The notes beneath the pieces were generated by a model. The model was not told the origin of the DNA. It worked only from the letters and a program-made list of their open reading frames with translations, and did no database searches. From Sporosarcina sp. Marseille-Q4943 (GTDB lineage Bacteria > Bacillota > Bacilli > Bacillales_A > Planococcaceae): a DNA stretch of 64,000 nt. Numbering within the stretch: the stretch's first letter is position 1; each line of letters starts with the position of its first letter. The stretch lies in the NCBI RefSeq assembly GCF_943736995.1, contig NZ_CALSFT010000002.1, positions 1,240,001-1,304,000 of the forward strand, read 5' to 3'. Of this stretch, positions 52,322-61,754 are shown in pieces. Both the position numbers and the translations under genes were made by a program.

Positions 52322-52720
52322 ATGAGTTACAGAATTAGTGTATTTGCAGAAAAATGCGATGTAAATAAAGAGACGATTAGATATTACGAACAAAGAGCAT
52401 TATTAAAAGAGCCTTCACGAACGAATGAAGGTTATAGGATATATTCAGATGATGATATTAAACGTGTAAAATTTATCAAAAGAACACAAGACCTTGGCTT
52501 TTCATTGAATGAAATCTATAAATTGCTTGGAGTTGTTGATAATGATGAAGTTCGTTGCAAAAATATATTTGAATTTGTATCAAAAAAGGAAATAGAAATT
52601 CAGGAACAAATTGCAGATTTAAAGCGTATTGAGTCAATGTTAAGGGACTTAAAAAGTCGATGTCCAGATCAAAAAGCATTACATCAATGTCCAATTATCG
52701 AAACGATAATCTTTGATTGA
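52322..52720 (+). CDS. merR: Mercury-responsive regulator MerR
   Basis: 132 residues. The N-terminal winged helix (AEKCDVNKETIRYYEQRALLKEPSRTNEGYRIYS) is followed by a dimerisation helix. The three mercury ligands C79, C114 and C123 are at exactly the positions known from Bacillus RC607 MerR. ATG 52322 follows AGGGGTGAG; the longer frame from 52244 covers the promoter and is not real. Controls merR–merA from the dyad at 52276-52295. Confidence 0.93.
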   Translation: MSYRISVFAEKCDVNKETIRYYEQRALLKEPSRTNEGYRIYSDDDIKRVKFIKRTQDLGFSLNEIYKLLGVVDNDEVRCKNIFEFVSKKEIEIQEQIADLKRIESMLRDLKSRCPDQKALHQCPIIETIIFD

Positions 52721-52760
52721 ATATCACCCTTGATTTTATAAATATAAGGAGGAATAAATA

Positions 52761-54407
52761 GTGAAAAAATATCGGGTTAAAATCATTGGAATGACTTGCA
52801 CGGGCTGTGAAGAACATGTTGCTGTTGCTCTTGAAAACATCGGTGCAAAAGAGATTGAAGTGGATTTTCTTCGCGAGGAAGCTGTTTTTGAACTTCCGAA
52901 TGACGTGGAGGTGGAAATAGCGAAAAAGGCAATTTCTGATGCCGAATACCAGCCTGGAGAGACAGAAGAAGTACAACAGCAAGAATCGGTTCAACTTGGA
53001 GATGAAGGCGATTATGATTATGACTACATTATCATTGGTTCTGGTGGAGCATCCTTTTCATCTGCCATTGAAGCCGCGAAATACGGAGCGAACGTGGCAA
53101 TCATCGAACGTGGCACAGTGGGTGGAACATGTGTGAACATCGGATGTGTTCCTTCAAAGACGCTGTTAAGAGCTGGAGAAATCAATCATATAGCAAAAAA
53201 CAATCCGTTTGTGGGCTTGCACACGTCAGCAGGCAATGTCGATTTGACTCCATTAATTAAGCAGAAAAACGATTTGGTGACGGATCTTCGAAACTCGAAA
53301 TATGTTGATTTAATTGATGACTATGGCTTTGAATTAATAAAAGGTGAAGCGAAATTCGTGGATGAAAAAACTGTCGAAGTGAATGGCATACAGTTATCAG
53401 CCAAACGATTTTTAATCGCGACAGGTGCTTCACCAGCTGTACCAAAGATTCTTGGAATAGAAGAGGTAGATTATTTAACAAGTACATCATTACTTGAATT
53501 AAAACAGGTTCCAAAACGTCTTACAGTCATTGGTTCAGGTTATATCGGTATGGAATTGGGACAACTATTCCATCATTTGGGTTCAGAAGTAACGTTGATG
53601 CAAAGAAGTCCACGACTGTTAAAGGAATACGATCCTGAAGTTTCAGAAGCAATCACGCAAGCATTAACAGAACAAGGGATTAATTTAGTAACAGGGGCAA
53701 CTTTTGATCGTGTTGAACAAGATGGCGAGATAAAAAAGGTTTATATAACGGTAGATGGCAGGACAAAAGTCGTTGAATCAGACCAGTTACTTGTTGCGAC
53801 GGGAAGAAAACCAAATACGACGACTTTGAATTTAGAGGTAGCTGGTGTTGAAGTAGGCTCGCGTGGTGAAATTATGATCGATGAGTATTCAAAAACAACG
53901 AATTCAAGCATCTATGCAGCAGGAGATGTGACGCTTGTTCCTCAATTTGTATATGTGGCAGCTTATCAAGGTGGAATTGCAGCAGGAAATGCCATCGGAG
54001 GACTGAATAAAAAGCTGAATTTAGAAGTGGTTCCAGGGGTTACGTTTACAGCTCCAGCGATTGCAACCGTTGGTTTAACGGAGCAACAAGCAAAAGAGCA
54101 AGGCTATGAAGTGAAAACATCCGTCTTGCCTTTAGATGCCGTTCCGAGAGCTTTGGTTAATCGAGAAACAACAGGTGTTTTTAAATTAGTGGCAGACGCA
54201 AAAACAATGAAGATATTAGGGGCTCATGTGGTAGCAGAAAATGCAGGAGAAGTAATTTATGCGGTGACACTGGCTGTCAAATTCGGTTTAACCGTGGAGG
54301 ACCTCCGAGAAACCATGGCTCCATATTTAACAATGGCAGAAGGATTAAAATTAGCTGCCCTTACGTTTGATAAAGATGTATCAAAACTATCTTGTTGTGC
54401 AGGTTAA
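52761..54407 (+). CDS. merA: Mercuric reductase
   Basis: 548-residue flavoenzyme reducing Hg(II) to Hg(0) with NADPH. The N-terminal heavy-metal domain has [10 protein letters not shown] (C13, C16). The FAD fold [20 protein letters not shown] is followed by the redox pair [18 protein letters not shown] fold [12 protein letters not shown], and the essential C-terminal pair C545-C546. GTG start with AAGGAGGAA. The gene is complete and lies 40 bp after merR. Confidence 0.96.
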   Translation: MKKYRVKIIGMTCTGCEEHVAVALENIGAKEIEVDFLREEAVFELPNDVEVEIAKKAISDAEYQPGETEEVQQQESVQLGDEGDYDYDYIIIGSGGASFSSAIEAAKYGANVAIIERGTVGGTCVNIGCVPSKTLLRAGEINHIAKNNPFVGLHTSAGNVDLTPLIKQKNDLVTDLRNSKYVDLIDDYGFELIKGEAKFVDEKTVEVNGIQLSAKRFLIATGASPAVPKILGIEEVDYLTSTSLLELKQVPKRLTVIGSGYIGMELGQLFHHLGSEVTLMQRSPRLLKEYDPEVSEAITQALTEQGINLVTGATFDRVEQDGEIKKVYITVDGRTKVVESDQLLVATGRKPNTTTLNLEVAGVEVGSRGEIMIDEYSKTTNSSIYAAGDVTLVPQFVYVAAYQGGIAAGNAIGGLNKKLNLEVVPGVTFTAPAIATVGLTEQQAKEQGYEVKTSVLPLDAVPRALVNRETTGVFKLVADAKTMKILGAHVVAENAGEVIYAVTLAVKFGLTVEDLRETMAPYLTMAEGLKLAALTFDKDVSKLSCCAG

Positions 54408-54456
54408 ACCTTCATTTATGTGGTGTTATATGAATCAAATGTCTTAGGAGGTTTTT

Positions 54457-54927
54457 ATGGATTATTGCGAAAAGATGAGAGAGATGATTGGAAATTCCCC
54501 ATTAATCATCGTCCGACCAAGTGTAGCGATCATCAATCAATCAGAAGATATTTTATTGTATCGATACATAGGTGGAACATGGGGTATTCCTGGTGGCGTT
54601 TTGCAGTTAAATGAGTCCATTGAGGAGTGTATTAAACGAACTGTACAAGAAGATGTTGGTATCACGTTAAATACATTGCAGTTATTTGGTGTCTATTCTG
54701 GCAAAGAATTAATTAATCGTGTAGAGGAAAGTGGCGATCAGTATCATACTGTTGCAATTGGTTATTTATGCGCAGACTTTGAAGGAGAACTAACTCCTGA
54801 TGAGAATCAAGCAATTGAAGCTCAATTTTTTAACTTAGACCAATTACCTTCAGAAACCGATCCTTTTATTAAGAACAAATTACTTCAACTAAAAGGGCAA
54901 CTTGATATAAAGAAAACTTCTTGTTGA
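54457..54927 (+). CDS. Nudix-like hydrolase with a degenerate catalytic box
   Basis: 156 residues. The fold is clear (VAIINQSEDILLYRYIGGTWGIPGG), but the Nudix box GX5EX7REUXEEXGU reads GGVLQLNE...RTVQEDVGI: the first Glu of REU is Thr and the second of EE is Asp. It may be weakly active or a binding protein. ATG after AGGAGG. It lies 50 bp downstream of merA and may be cotranscribed with it. Confidence 0.78.
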   Translation: MDYCEKMREMIGNSPLIIVRPSVAIINQSEDILLYRYIGGTWGIPGGVLQLNESIEECIKRTVQEDVGITLNTLQLFGVYSGKELINRVEESGDQYHTVAIGYLCADFEGELTPDENQAIEAQFFNLDQLPSETDPFIKNKLLQLKGQLDIKKTSC

Positions 54928-55001
54928 ATAGTTAAACAAGGCTAAGGTTTTAAAACAACTCTTTAGATGATAAATAAAATACATGTTGCAAACCTATACA
55001 A

Positions 55002-55036
55002 AACACATCTCATTTAACCATTAAATGAGATGTGTT
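55002..55036 (+). terminator. Perfect 16-bp hairpin upstream of the truncated gene copy
   Basis: AACACATCTCATTTAA / TTAAATGAGATGTGTT with a CCA loop and a TATTTTTATT tail. Equivalent to the hairpin at 56189-56223 with different base pairs. Confidence 0.8.
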
Positions 55037-55074
55037 ATTTTTATTGCCTATTTATAGAAGGAGGAAATTACAAA

Positions 55075-55233
55075 GTGCTTTTCAAAACTAAAGTCTGTAG
55101 AAATAAGTTACACATTTACCCGGAAGTCGAAGCCCATGTAGCAAAACAAAACCCAGCCGAATTATACGAGCTGGGTTTTCTTGTACTTCAAACTTCCATC
55201 CAGCCCAAAATTGTGTTAAATAATAAAGTATAA
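55075..55233 (+). pseudogene. Truncated duplicate of the gene at 56261-56674
   Basis: 52 codons from GTG 55075; the first ~43 residues (MLFKTKVC...KLHIYPEVEAHVAKQ...ELGFLVLQTSIQ) parallel the 137-residue protein encoded at 56261, then similarity stops and an early stop follows. The upstream leader, hairpin and GAAGGAGGAAAT ribosome site are also duplicated. Nucleotide similarity is clearly imperfect, so the copies are not a fresh duplication. Confidence 0.75.
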
Positions 55234-55351
55234 ATCCGTTGGATTTTGACAAATTTCAAACATTTTCTTGTATTAGATTCACGATTTAGAGAAGAGGGTA
55301 TAATAAATGCAAGCAATTGACATAAAATTTACTAAATGGAGGTTGCATAAC

Positions 55352-55984
55352 ATGTTTAAAAAGAAACTACTGATAGGGATTGTAGCTTTATTGCTGACGG
55401 TTATATTGGCAGCTTGTGGCGGTGGCAATGGAGAAAATACGTCTGATAGTAACGCTGGATCAGAAAATGACACAACCGAAAACGTAACACAGTCTGAAGA
55501 GAAATCAGATACCTCTGAAGAAATGGAAGGAATGGATCATTCTGGTATGAACCATTCAAGTTCAGGTGAAGTTCCAGAGGATTTAGCAGATGCTGAAAAT
55601 CCAACATATCCAGTTGGAAGCGAAGCAGTAATGCATGCGAACCATATGGGAGGCATGGATGGAGCTGTTGCAACTATTGATGGTGCTTATGATACAACTG
55701 TATATGCTGTAACCTATACGCCTACTACTGGTGGAGAAAAAGTTGAAAATCACAAGTGGGTTATTCATGAAGAAATTGAAAATGCCGAGGAACAGCCATA
55801 TGAGCAAGGGGATGAAGTTGTCCTTGAAGCAGATCATATGGAGGGCATGGAAGGAGCTACAGCTACCATTGATTCGGCAGAAGATACAACTGTCTATATG
55901 GTAAGCTATACAGATACAAAAACTGGGGAAGAAGTCGAATATCATAAATGGGTGACTGAAGATGAACTATCATCAGTTGAATAG
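55352..55984 (+). CDS. YdhK-family (DUF1541) metal-binding lipoprotein
   Basis: 210 residues with lipobox LAAC (C22), a Ser/Glu-rich linker, a Met/His-rich patch MEGMDHSGMNHSS and two tandem DUF1541 repeats (YPVGSEAVMHANHMGGMDGAVATIDG... and YEQGDEVVLEADHMEGMEGATATIDS...), each ending in HKW. The Met/His clusters suggest copper or silver binding at the cell surface. ATG 55352 follows GGAGG; the longer frame is not needed. It often travels with metal-resistance cargo. Confidence 0.88.
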   Translation: MFKKKLLIGIVALLLTVILAACGGGNGENTSDSNAGSENDTTENVTQSEEKSDTSEEMEGMDHSGMNHSSSGEVPEDLADAENPTYPVGSEAVMHANHMGGMDGAVATIDGAYDTTVYAVTYTPTTGGEKVENHKWVIHEEIENAEEQPYEQGDEVVLEADHMEGMEGATATIDSAEDTTVYMVSYTDTKTGEEVEYHKWVTEDELSSVE

Positions 55985-55999
55985 AATATTGCTAAAATC

Positions 56000-56033
56000 A
56001 TATCCCTCACTTTATAGTGAGGGATATTTTAAA
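56000..56033 (+). terminator. Intrinsic terminator after the YdhK gene
   Basis: AAAAT-ATATCCCTCAC / GTGAGGGATATTTT with a TTTATA loop. Confidence 0.85.
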
Positions 56034-56188
56034 CAAAACTTCCCCATTGTGCTTTAATCCATATAGAAATAAAAGTACACTTTGGGCATTTCAAAATGGA
56101 TAGAAAGCAAATCAGTATTAAACTAAAGCTTGAAGTATAGGTTTCAAACAACGTTGTTGCTATTCTGAAGACCAAATAAAACAAAAAT

Positions 56189-56223
56189 AACACGTTCCAT
56201 TCAGCCATTGAATGAAACGTGTT
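56189..56223 (+). terminator. Hairpin upstream of the intact ICE gene
   Basis: AACACGTTCCATTCA / TGAATGAAACGTGTT (one mismatch) with a TATTTTTATT tail. It covaries with the hairpin at 55002-55036, 38 bp upstream of the start codon, so it may be an attenuator. Confidence 0.75.
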
Positions 56224-56260
56224 ATTTTTATTGTTTTTTACCGAAGGAGGAAATCACAAA

Positions 56261-56674
56261 GTGCTTTTCAAAACTAAAGTCTGTAGTAAAAAGCTATACA
56301 TCTACCCTGAAGTCGAAGCTCATGTAGCAAAACAAAGCCTAGCTGAATTAAACGAGCTGGGTTTTTTAGTCCTTGAAACTTCCATCCAGCTGTTAAAAAC
56401 GTTGGAAACCAAAAATCACAGCAAGAACATGGGGTTTTGGATTCAACGTATTTCTTACAACGTTCACAGACTACCTGAATTGTTGTGGGAGGAGAGTGAT
56501 CAATCAAATCATTTGAACGTTAAACAACAGAGTAAAGAGGACTTAGAATTACTCAGACACAGGATATCAAGAACACTCCACACCCTTTTCAGTTTTAATG
56601 AGTCAAAACGCATGCCGTTCAAAATGGATTCGATTTATGAATACTTCGGCAAGTGTGATTGGAAAAAGAAATGA
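56261..56674 (+). CDS. Hypothetical ICE protein (intact copy of a duplicated gene)
   Basis: 137 residues, soluble, mostly helical after the first 45 residues; it has no recognised domain. GTG 56261 follows AAGGAGGAAAT. A partial copy lies 1.2 kb upstream, on the other side of the YdhK gene. It directly precedes the coupling-protein gene (21 bp), so it may be an accessory of DNA transfer. Confidence 0.68.
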   Translation: MLFKTKVCSKKLYIYPEVEAHVAKQSLAELNELGFLVLETSIQLLKTLETKNHSKNMGFWIQRISYNVHRLPELLWEESDQSNHLNVKQQSKEDLELLRHRISRTLHTLFSFNESKRMPFKMDSIYEYFGKCDWKKK

Positions 56675-56695
56675 CATTGAGAGGAGGTGAGTCAA

Positions 56696-58366
56696 ATGGG
56701 AATGCCCATTGTATGGCAAGGAAGTGATTGCTTCACACATCTGCTTGCTGTCGGTCCAACCCGTTGCGGCAAGACAGCGACAATATTGAAACCGATGATA
56801 TATCAATTGTTGCTTCAAAAGAAAAGGGGTGTCCCTTTAGGCCTTTCAGTCGTTGAGCCAAAAGGCGATGTAGCTGAAATGGTGAATGAAATGTGTTTAG
56901 AAATGGATATCCCTTGTATCCATGTAGACCCGAACAAAACCGATTCTGCTAGTTTCAATCCGATGGAAGGAGAAGCCGATACTGTGGCCGAAGCGACAGT
57001 CGTCGTATTAAAAGGGTTGTTCGGTAAGCAGGATGCATTCTTTGCAACTGTACAGGAATTGTCGGCAAGGAACGTCACTAAACTGCTGAAAGAACTGCAT
57101 GGAGACGACATGGATATTATCGATGTAATGAATACTCTTCGCGATCAGCACGTCCTACAGCAAAAAGTGGCGGAACTGAAACACAGGGACGGAATGACGG
57201 ATCTTGTTCATTTCTTCGAGTCGGAATTGCTCGGCAGCATGCGGGAGAAGTACCACCAGTTCGTCATAGGGTTACGTGCGCAACTTGAAAACATCGTCAG
57301 TAACGAAGCCTTGAGAACCATTATGACAGGAAGGAGCGATGTGAACATTGATGAACATTTGGAGACAGGCGGTGTACTCGCGGTCAATACAGCACTCGGC
57401 AAGCTTCGAAAAGCAGGCGATGCTTTTGGTCAATTCATGATTATGCACCTGCAAAACGGTACGTTCAGGAGACCAGGTACTGAAGATACTCGGATTCCTC
57501 ATTTTTTAATTGTCGATGAATATAGCCGATACATTAATCCAGACGTTGAGATTTTCTTATCACTCGCTGCCGAATATCGGGTAGCGGGTATTTTTGCGAC
57601 TCAATCCCTTGGCCAACTCGAAATCGAGTCGGGAAATCTTGCTCCGAAGGCAATGAAACAAGCGATTCTTACATCATGTAGGAACAAAATCTGTTTTGGA
57701 GGCATCTCTGCACAAGATGCAAAGGAATTCGCTGAGGAGTTCGGCAAGGACAAGGTCATCATGAGGCAGAGCACATACAAGAATCGTGTATTGCTGCCTC
57801 ACCTCTTTCCGGATTCCTATCGTGATACTGAAGATGAGGAATATAGGTTCGACCCAACGGATTTGATGGACGGTATCCCAAGATTCAACTTTGTCCATAA
57901 GCTTCTGCAGGACGGGACCCCTCAGAAACCGGCACTAGCAAAAGGTCAATTTGTGCCTCGTAATTGGAAGGAGTTGAGGGAGTGGGAAGATCAAAAGTCT
58001 TTTAAGAAGGTGAATCTTGATAGCTTTCGTAACATTTTCCAACGACACAAGAAAATCAAAAAAGGACGAGCGTCTGAATCTGAACTTGTGAAACAAGTGG
58101 GGGCTGAGTCACAAGCAGAACGAAGTATTCAGCATGAACTTGATACGCTAGTTTCTTTTGGTGTAACGCCTAATAAAAAACTATCTCGCAGTCCTCTATC
58201 TAAAGATACAAAGCAGGATACCGGAATAGAGAACGTTGATATGAAAGAAGAAGTATCGAGCAAGAGCACCACTCAATCATCTACAGTCAAAACTGTAATT
58301 CCACCGAAAATAAAAGAGAAAGAAGCAAGCAACGTCGTAAGGTCCAATGACGGATTCTGGGATTAA
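56696..58366 (+). CDS. VirD4/TraG-type coupling ATPase lacking an N-terminal membrane domain
   Basis: About 556 residues. Walker A VGPTRCGKTA starts at residue 19, VVEPKGDVAEMV follows, and Walker B is FLIVDEYSRYI; CFGGISAQDAKEFAEEFG matches the TraG/TraD C-terminal ATPase region. Typical VirD4 proteins carry 100 or more residues with two transmembrane helices before Walker A, absent here. The C-terminal ~110 residues are polar and low-complexity. ATG 56696 is seven bases after AGGAGGT; GTG 56687 is too close. Confidence 0.88.
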   Translation: MGMPIVWQGSDCFTHLLAVGPTRCGKTATILKPMIYQLLLQKKRGVPLGLSVVEPKGDVAEMVNEMCLEMDIPCIHVDPNKTDSASFNPMEGEADTVAEATVVVLKGLFGKQDAFFATVQELSARNVTKLLKELHGDDMDIIDVMNTLRDQHVLQQKVAELKHRDGMTDLVHFFESELLGSMREKYHQFVIGLRAQLENIVSNEALRTIMTGRSDVNIDEHLETGGVLAVNTALGKLRKAGDAFGQFMIMHLQNGTFRRPGTEDTRIPHFLIVDEYSRYINPDVEIFLSLAAEYRVAGIFATQSLGQLEIESGNLAPKAMKQAILTSCRNKICFGGISAQDAKEFAEEFGKDKVIMRQSTYKNRVLLPHLFPDSYRDTEDEEYRFDPTDLMDGIPRFNFVHKLLQDGTPQKPALAKGQFVPRNWKELREWEDQKSFKKVNLDSFRNIFQRHKKIKKGRASESELVKQVGAESQAERSIQHELDTLVSFGVTPNKKLSRSPLSKDTKQDTGIENVDMKEEVSSKSTTQSSTVKTVIPPKIKEKEASNVVRSNDGFWD

Positions 58367-58422
58367 ATAAAAAGTGTTTAATATCCAAACAAAATAAAAC
58401 TATGAAATGGAGAGAATTTAAA

Positions 58423-59244
58423 ATGGCTGAAAACAACATGCAAGTTCTAATTGAGGGTTTTGACCCATCGAAAGTGGAAGCGGTAAATAACTTTGATAAG
58501 GATTGGAAAGAGGTCTATGGTGCTCACCAGAACAATTCCATCATCCAAGCCCCTATTGTCGGCATTGAGAAACTGCTCGATAAGCCGTGTGCCGTGGTGA
58601 GTGTAGGAAATATTCGCGGATACATTCCTATGGAATTTACAGGAGCAGCCAATCTTCGACACCTTCGTGCCATGACAGGTCAGTCCGTCGCATTCAAGGT
58701 TCTGAATTACGACAGGGAAGCGGAAGTTTTCACAGGTTCGAGAACGGCGGCTTTGGATCACATGGCAGCCATTACAATAAAGAAAATTGATGTGGATGAC
58801 GAAATCATTGCAGTTGTGCGCAGTGTCAGCCCCTCGCTTGTCCGTGCGGATATCGGTGGAATTGAAGTGAAGATTCCTCTGGAAGAGATCAGGTACGGGT
58901 GGATCGATGACTTAACAGAGGAAGTCAAACAAGGGGATCATCTGAAAGTTAAAGTACTGGAAATTGATGAGGATGAAAAGAAGGTAACTGTTAGTGCAAA
59001 GGCTTTACAGGAAAATCCATGGCTCCGTTCCATTGGTCGATATACTTCCGGCAACGAATATGTCGGTACAGTCTCTGGTGTCCGCGAATACGGTGTGTTC
59101 ATTAATTTGGAGGCAGGTGTTGATTCATTGGCCCGTCACTTAAAGTTCCAAAACGTTAAAAAGGGTGATCGTGTTCTTGTCCGTGTGTTGGAAACTGATG
59201 CACAGAAAGAGCAGATCCGTGCTCGTATTACACGGGTACTATAA
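58423..59244 (+). CDS. S1-domain RNA-binding protein
   Basis: 273 residues with an N-terminal region and two or three S1 (OB-fold) repeats; the clearest is YVGTVSGVREYGVFINLEAGVDSLARHL...KGDRVLVRVLETD, and DEIIAVVRSVSPSLVRADIGGIEVKIPLEEI is another. Related to ribosomal protein S1 and seen on some conjugative elements. A role in ICE mRNA translation or antitermination is possible. ATG 58423 follows GGAGAG. Confidence 0.82.
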   Translation: MAENNMQVLIEGFDPSKVEAVNNFDKDWKEVYGAHQNNSIIQAPIVGIEKLLDKPCAVVSVGNIRGYIPMEFTGAANLRHLRAMTGQSVAFKVLNYDREAEVFTGSRTAALDHMAAITIKKIDVDDEIIAVVRSVSPSLVRADIGGIEVKIPLEEIRYGWIDDLTEEVKQGDHLKVKVLEIDEDEKKVTVSAKALQENPWLRSIGRYTSGNEYVGTVSGVREYGVFINLEAGVDSLARHLKFQNVKKGDRVLVRVLETDAQKEQIRARITRVL

Positions 59245-59310
59245 ATAGCAATGGGGGTGCGTCCAATCGACGTGCCCCTTATTCATTACAAACTAGAGGA
59301 GGAAATCCAA

Positions 59311-60021
59311 ATGGAAATTAGTCCCTATTCATTATCACACCAATGGTCATTGCATTGGACACGAATACCATCCAATATTAAACGATCGTCTTTTGTGAAT
59401 GGCGAATCACCGAAAGAACGCAAGGCAATAGAAGCACTAGCAGCTGTTGGATTAATTGATGGAACCCAACTCACCCGGTTATTTTCTTTGGATAAGAAGC
59501 GTATCAAACGAATGGTAGCCGAGAAGAAAATCGTTCGTCATGAAATCCATCGAAACAAGCAGGTTATACCGATTTACACATTAGGAATTAACGGGGCAGT
59601 CGTTGCGGGGCTGGATGATTGTTATGAAAGTAATTATTGGGTCGAATACAAAACAGAGGATGTTTTGAAACGTCTTCTGTTCTTTCAATTGTATAAACAT
59701 TTTCCGGGATCAAAAGTTCTGCCAACACATGACCCATTTAGTGGTGCCATACAATTTCAAGGCAAACGAATATATGTGTATGTAGTACGAGGTGAGGTAA
59801 ACGATTTACTCATGTATTTAAAGTGGAGTGGGAAACATTTCGACGAGCGACTTATCGTGGTTACAGAATCAATTAGGCATCTACATCCACTAAGGCCAAT
59901 TGCCGATACCCTTAAAATGAGGATTACTATTGACGTGGATTTACTAAAGAATATTGATGATTTTCAAAATCTCTTTTATTTTGTAGATGAAGATGGGAAG
60001 TTAGTTAACGAAAGAATGTAG
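59311..60021 (+). CDS. Winged-helix protein resembling the replication-relaxation family
   Basis: 236 residues. N-terminal winged helix (RKAIEALAAVGLIDGTQLTRLFSLDKKRIKRMVAEKKIVRHEI) and a C-terminal alpha/beta part (KVLPTHDPFSGAIQFQGKRIYVYVVRGEVNDL...ERLIVVTES) organised like the protein at 49317. ATG 59311 follows AGAGGAGG. No catalytic motif is evident. Possibly an accessory transfer or replication factor; last gene before the kinase module. Confidence 0.6.
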   Translation: MEISPYSLSHQWSLHWTRIPSNIKRSSFVNGESPKERKAIEALAAVGLIDGTQLTRLFSLDKKRIKRMVAEKKIVRHEIHRNKQVIPIYTLGINGAVVAGLDDCYESNYWVEYKTEDVLKRLLFFQLYKHFPGSKVLPTHDPFSGAIQFQGKRIYVYVVRGEVNDLLMYLKWSGKHFDERLIVVTESIRHLHPLRPIADTLKMRITIDVDLLKNIDDFQNLFYFVDEDGKLVNERM

Positions 60022-60253
60022 GATGGAAGAATTATGGGAATATGAAAATTTTCGAGGTATCTTAACTAGGCATGAATTACTCTGTTTTTATAGGAAAAAA
60101 CAGGATATCTAATATAGTTGTGTGTTAAAATTAACGATAGTGAATAGTTTGTAAATTATTTTTTTCAACAAACGGGCCAGAGTGTAAAAAAAGAAATTAA
60201 AGCAAGATAGAAAATTAGAATTAAATATTGATTTGATTTCTGGAGGCGTAATT

Positions 60254-61609
60254 GTGGATGAGTATAAGAAGGATGATTTAATTGATAGCCGTTATATAGT
60301 AAAAGATGAAATTGGTGGAGGTGGTTTCGGTAAAGTTTTAAGTGTCTTAGATCAGCAAAATGGGGATGTAATTGCACTAAAATACTGTACATCCCATTCT
60401 GAAGAAGACATCCGACGGTTCAAACGGGAAGTACGTATTATGGAAAATATTGACCATGAAAATGTTATAAAAGTTTTATATTCGAATGTAGACTATAATC
60501 CACCATATTTTACAATGCCCATGGCTCTATATCCAGTGACAAAAATAATTTCAAACCTACAAGGCGACATTACAAAAGTGATCGCTGTATTTGAATCAAT
60601 TTGTAAGGGGATTAATGCTATTCATAACAGCGGGCATACACACAGGGATATTAAACCTGATAATGCCTTGGTTTTTGATGGTTCCAAAATAGTTGTGTCC
60701 GATTTAGGACTAGCTAAATTCGATGAGCGAGACACTACAATATTAACACGAGCAAGTATTTATATGGGGACTTTTGATTACATGCCTCCGGAACAAATGA
60801 TTTACGGCGGAACAAGAGATCTAGATCACAGAGGGGATGTATTTCAGCTTGGTAAAACACTCTATCAACTTTTAACTGGTCATAGACCTACTGTATTGAA
60901 TCCTGATGCCGTGCCAATAGGGATATGGTACGTAATTCAAAAGGCAACTCGTCAAAACCCTAATGAAAGATATCACTCCGTTGACCAACTTTTGGATGCC
61001 TTACATGATGCGGTTAGAACAACTGATCCTAAAATGAACCCTAAAGGGATGTTTGAAGAATTGTTAACCGTTGCCGAGGAAAATTTAAAAATTAATGAGT
61101 ATGATTCAAACAATATATCCAGACTAATTCAACTTATATATAGTACTGATGACATGGAGGATTATATTACATTATTTCATAGGCTTCCTAATAGGATTCT
61201 TCAAATATACGCATCGAATATGGCTACTGAATTAGAACCTATAATGGAAAAATATAAAAGAGCAATTGATGAAAAGGTGGGAAATTATGCATTTACATTT
61301 GCTGAGAATGTAGCTGGGAAAATGGAAATTATTTTTAAAAATACCTCTTCACCAGACGTAAAGAAAAATGCATTGTTAAGTATCCTTATCGCAGGGAATA
61401 GGCTTAATCGTTGGGCTGCAATGGGTGATTTTGATCGCTTGCTACAAATCATAGATGATGACACGGTTGCTTATGCAGTTGCAGATGGCCTAAGAGAGGA
61501 AATATATGATTATAAAAGGTTGTATGATCGAATTCCAAAGAAGGAATTACATCCAGCAATACAAGTGGTTTGGGAGGCTTGTGAACGCGAGCAAAACTCA
61601 AACATATAA
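60254..61609 (+). CDS. Serine/threonine protein kinase with helical C-terminal domain
   Basis: 451 residues. A complete Hanks-type kinase domain: glycine loop IGGGGFGKV (21-28), lysine K43, catalytic loop HRDIKPDN (130-137), DLG metal motif at 150-152 and MPPEQM (APE equivalent). No transmembrane or PASTA region; the C-terminal ~180 residues are helical, perhaps HEAT-like. GTG 60254 follows GGAGG. AT-rich relative to the transfer genes. The adjacent DUF4062 gene suggests a two-gene defence or toxin-type unit (inference). Confidence 0.85.
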   Translation: MDEYKKDDLIDSRYIVKDEIGGGGFGKVLSVLDQQNGDVIALKYCTSHSEEDIRRFKREVRIMENIDHENVIKVLYSNVDYNPPYFTMPMALYPVTKIISNLQGDITKVIAVFESICKGINAIHNSGHTHRDIKPDNALVFDGSKIVVSDLGLAKFDERDTTILTRASIYMGTFDYMPPEQMIYGGTRDLDHRGDVFQLGKTLYQLLTGHRPTVLNPDAVPIGIWYVIQKATRQNPNERYHSVDQLLDALHDAVRTTDPKMNPKGMFEELLTVAEENLKINEYDSNNISRLIQLIYSTDDMEDYITLFHRLPNRILQIYASNMATELEPIMEKYKRAIDEKVGNYAFTFAENVAGKMEIIFKNTSSPDVKKNALLSILIAGNRLNRWAAMGDFDRLLQIIDDDTVAYAVADGLREEIYDYKRLYDRIPKKELHPAIQVVWEACEREQNSNI

Positions 61610-61754
61610 CGGGGATATTATAAAAAAATGGTCGATATGGAAATGCTGAGTGAATGTAATATATATACAATCCTAGAATTAAAGGTTTTTTTGATAATTT
61701 AACCTATCAGCGGAGAATTGCTAAAATTAATAATTGAAAAAGGAGGTTTATAAA

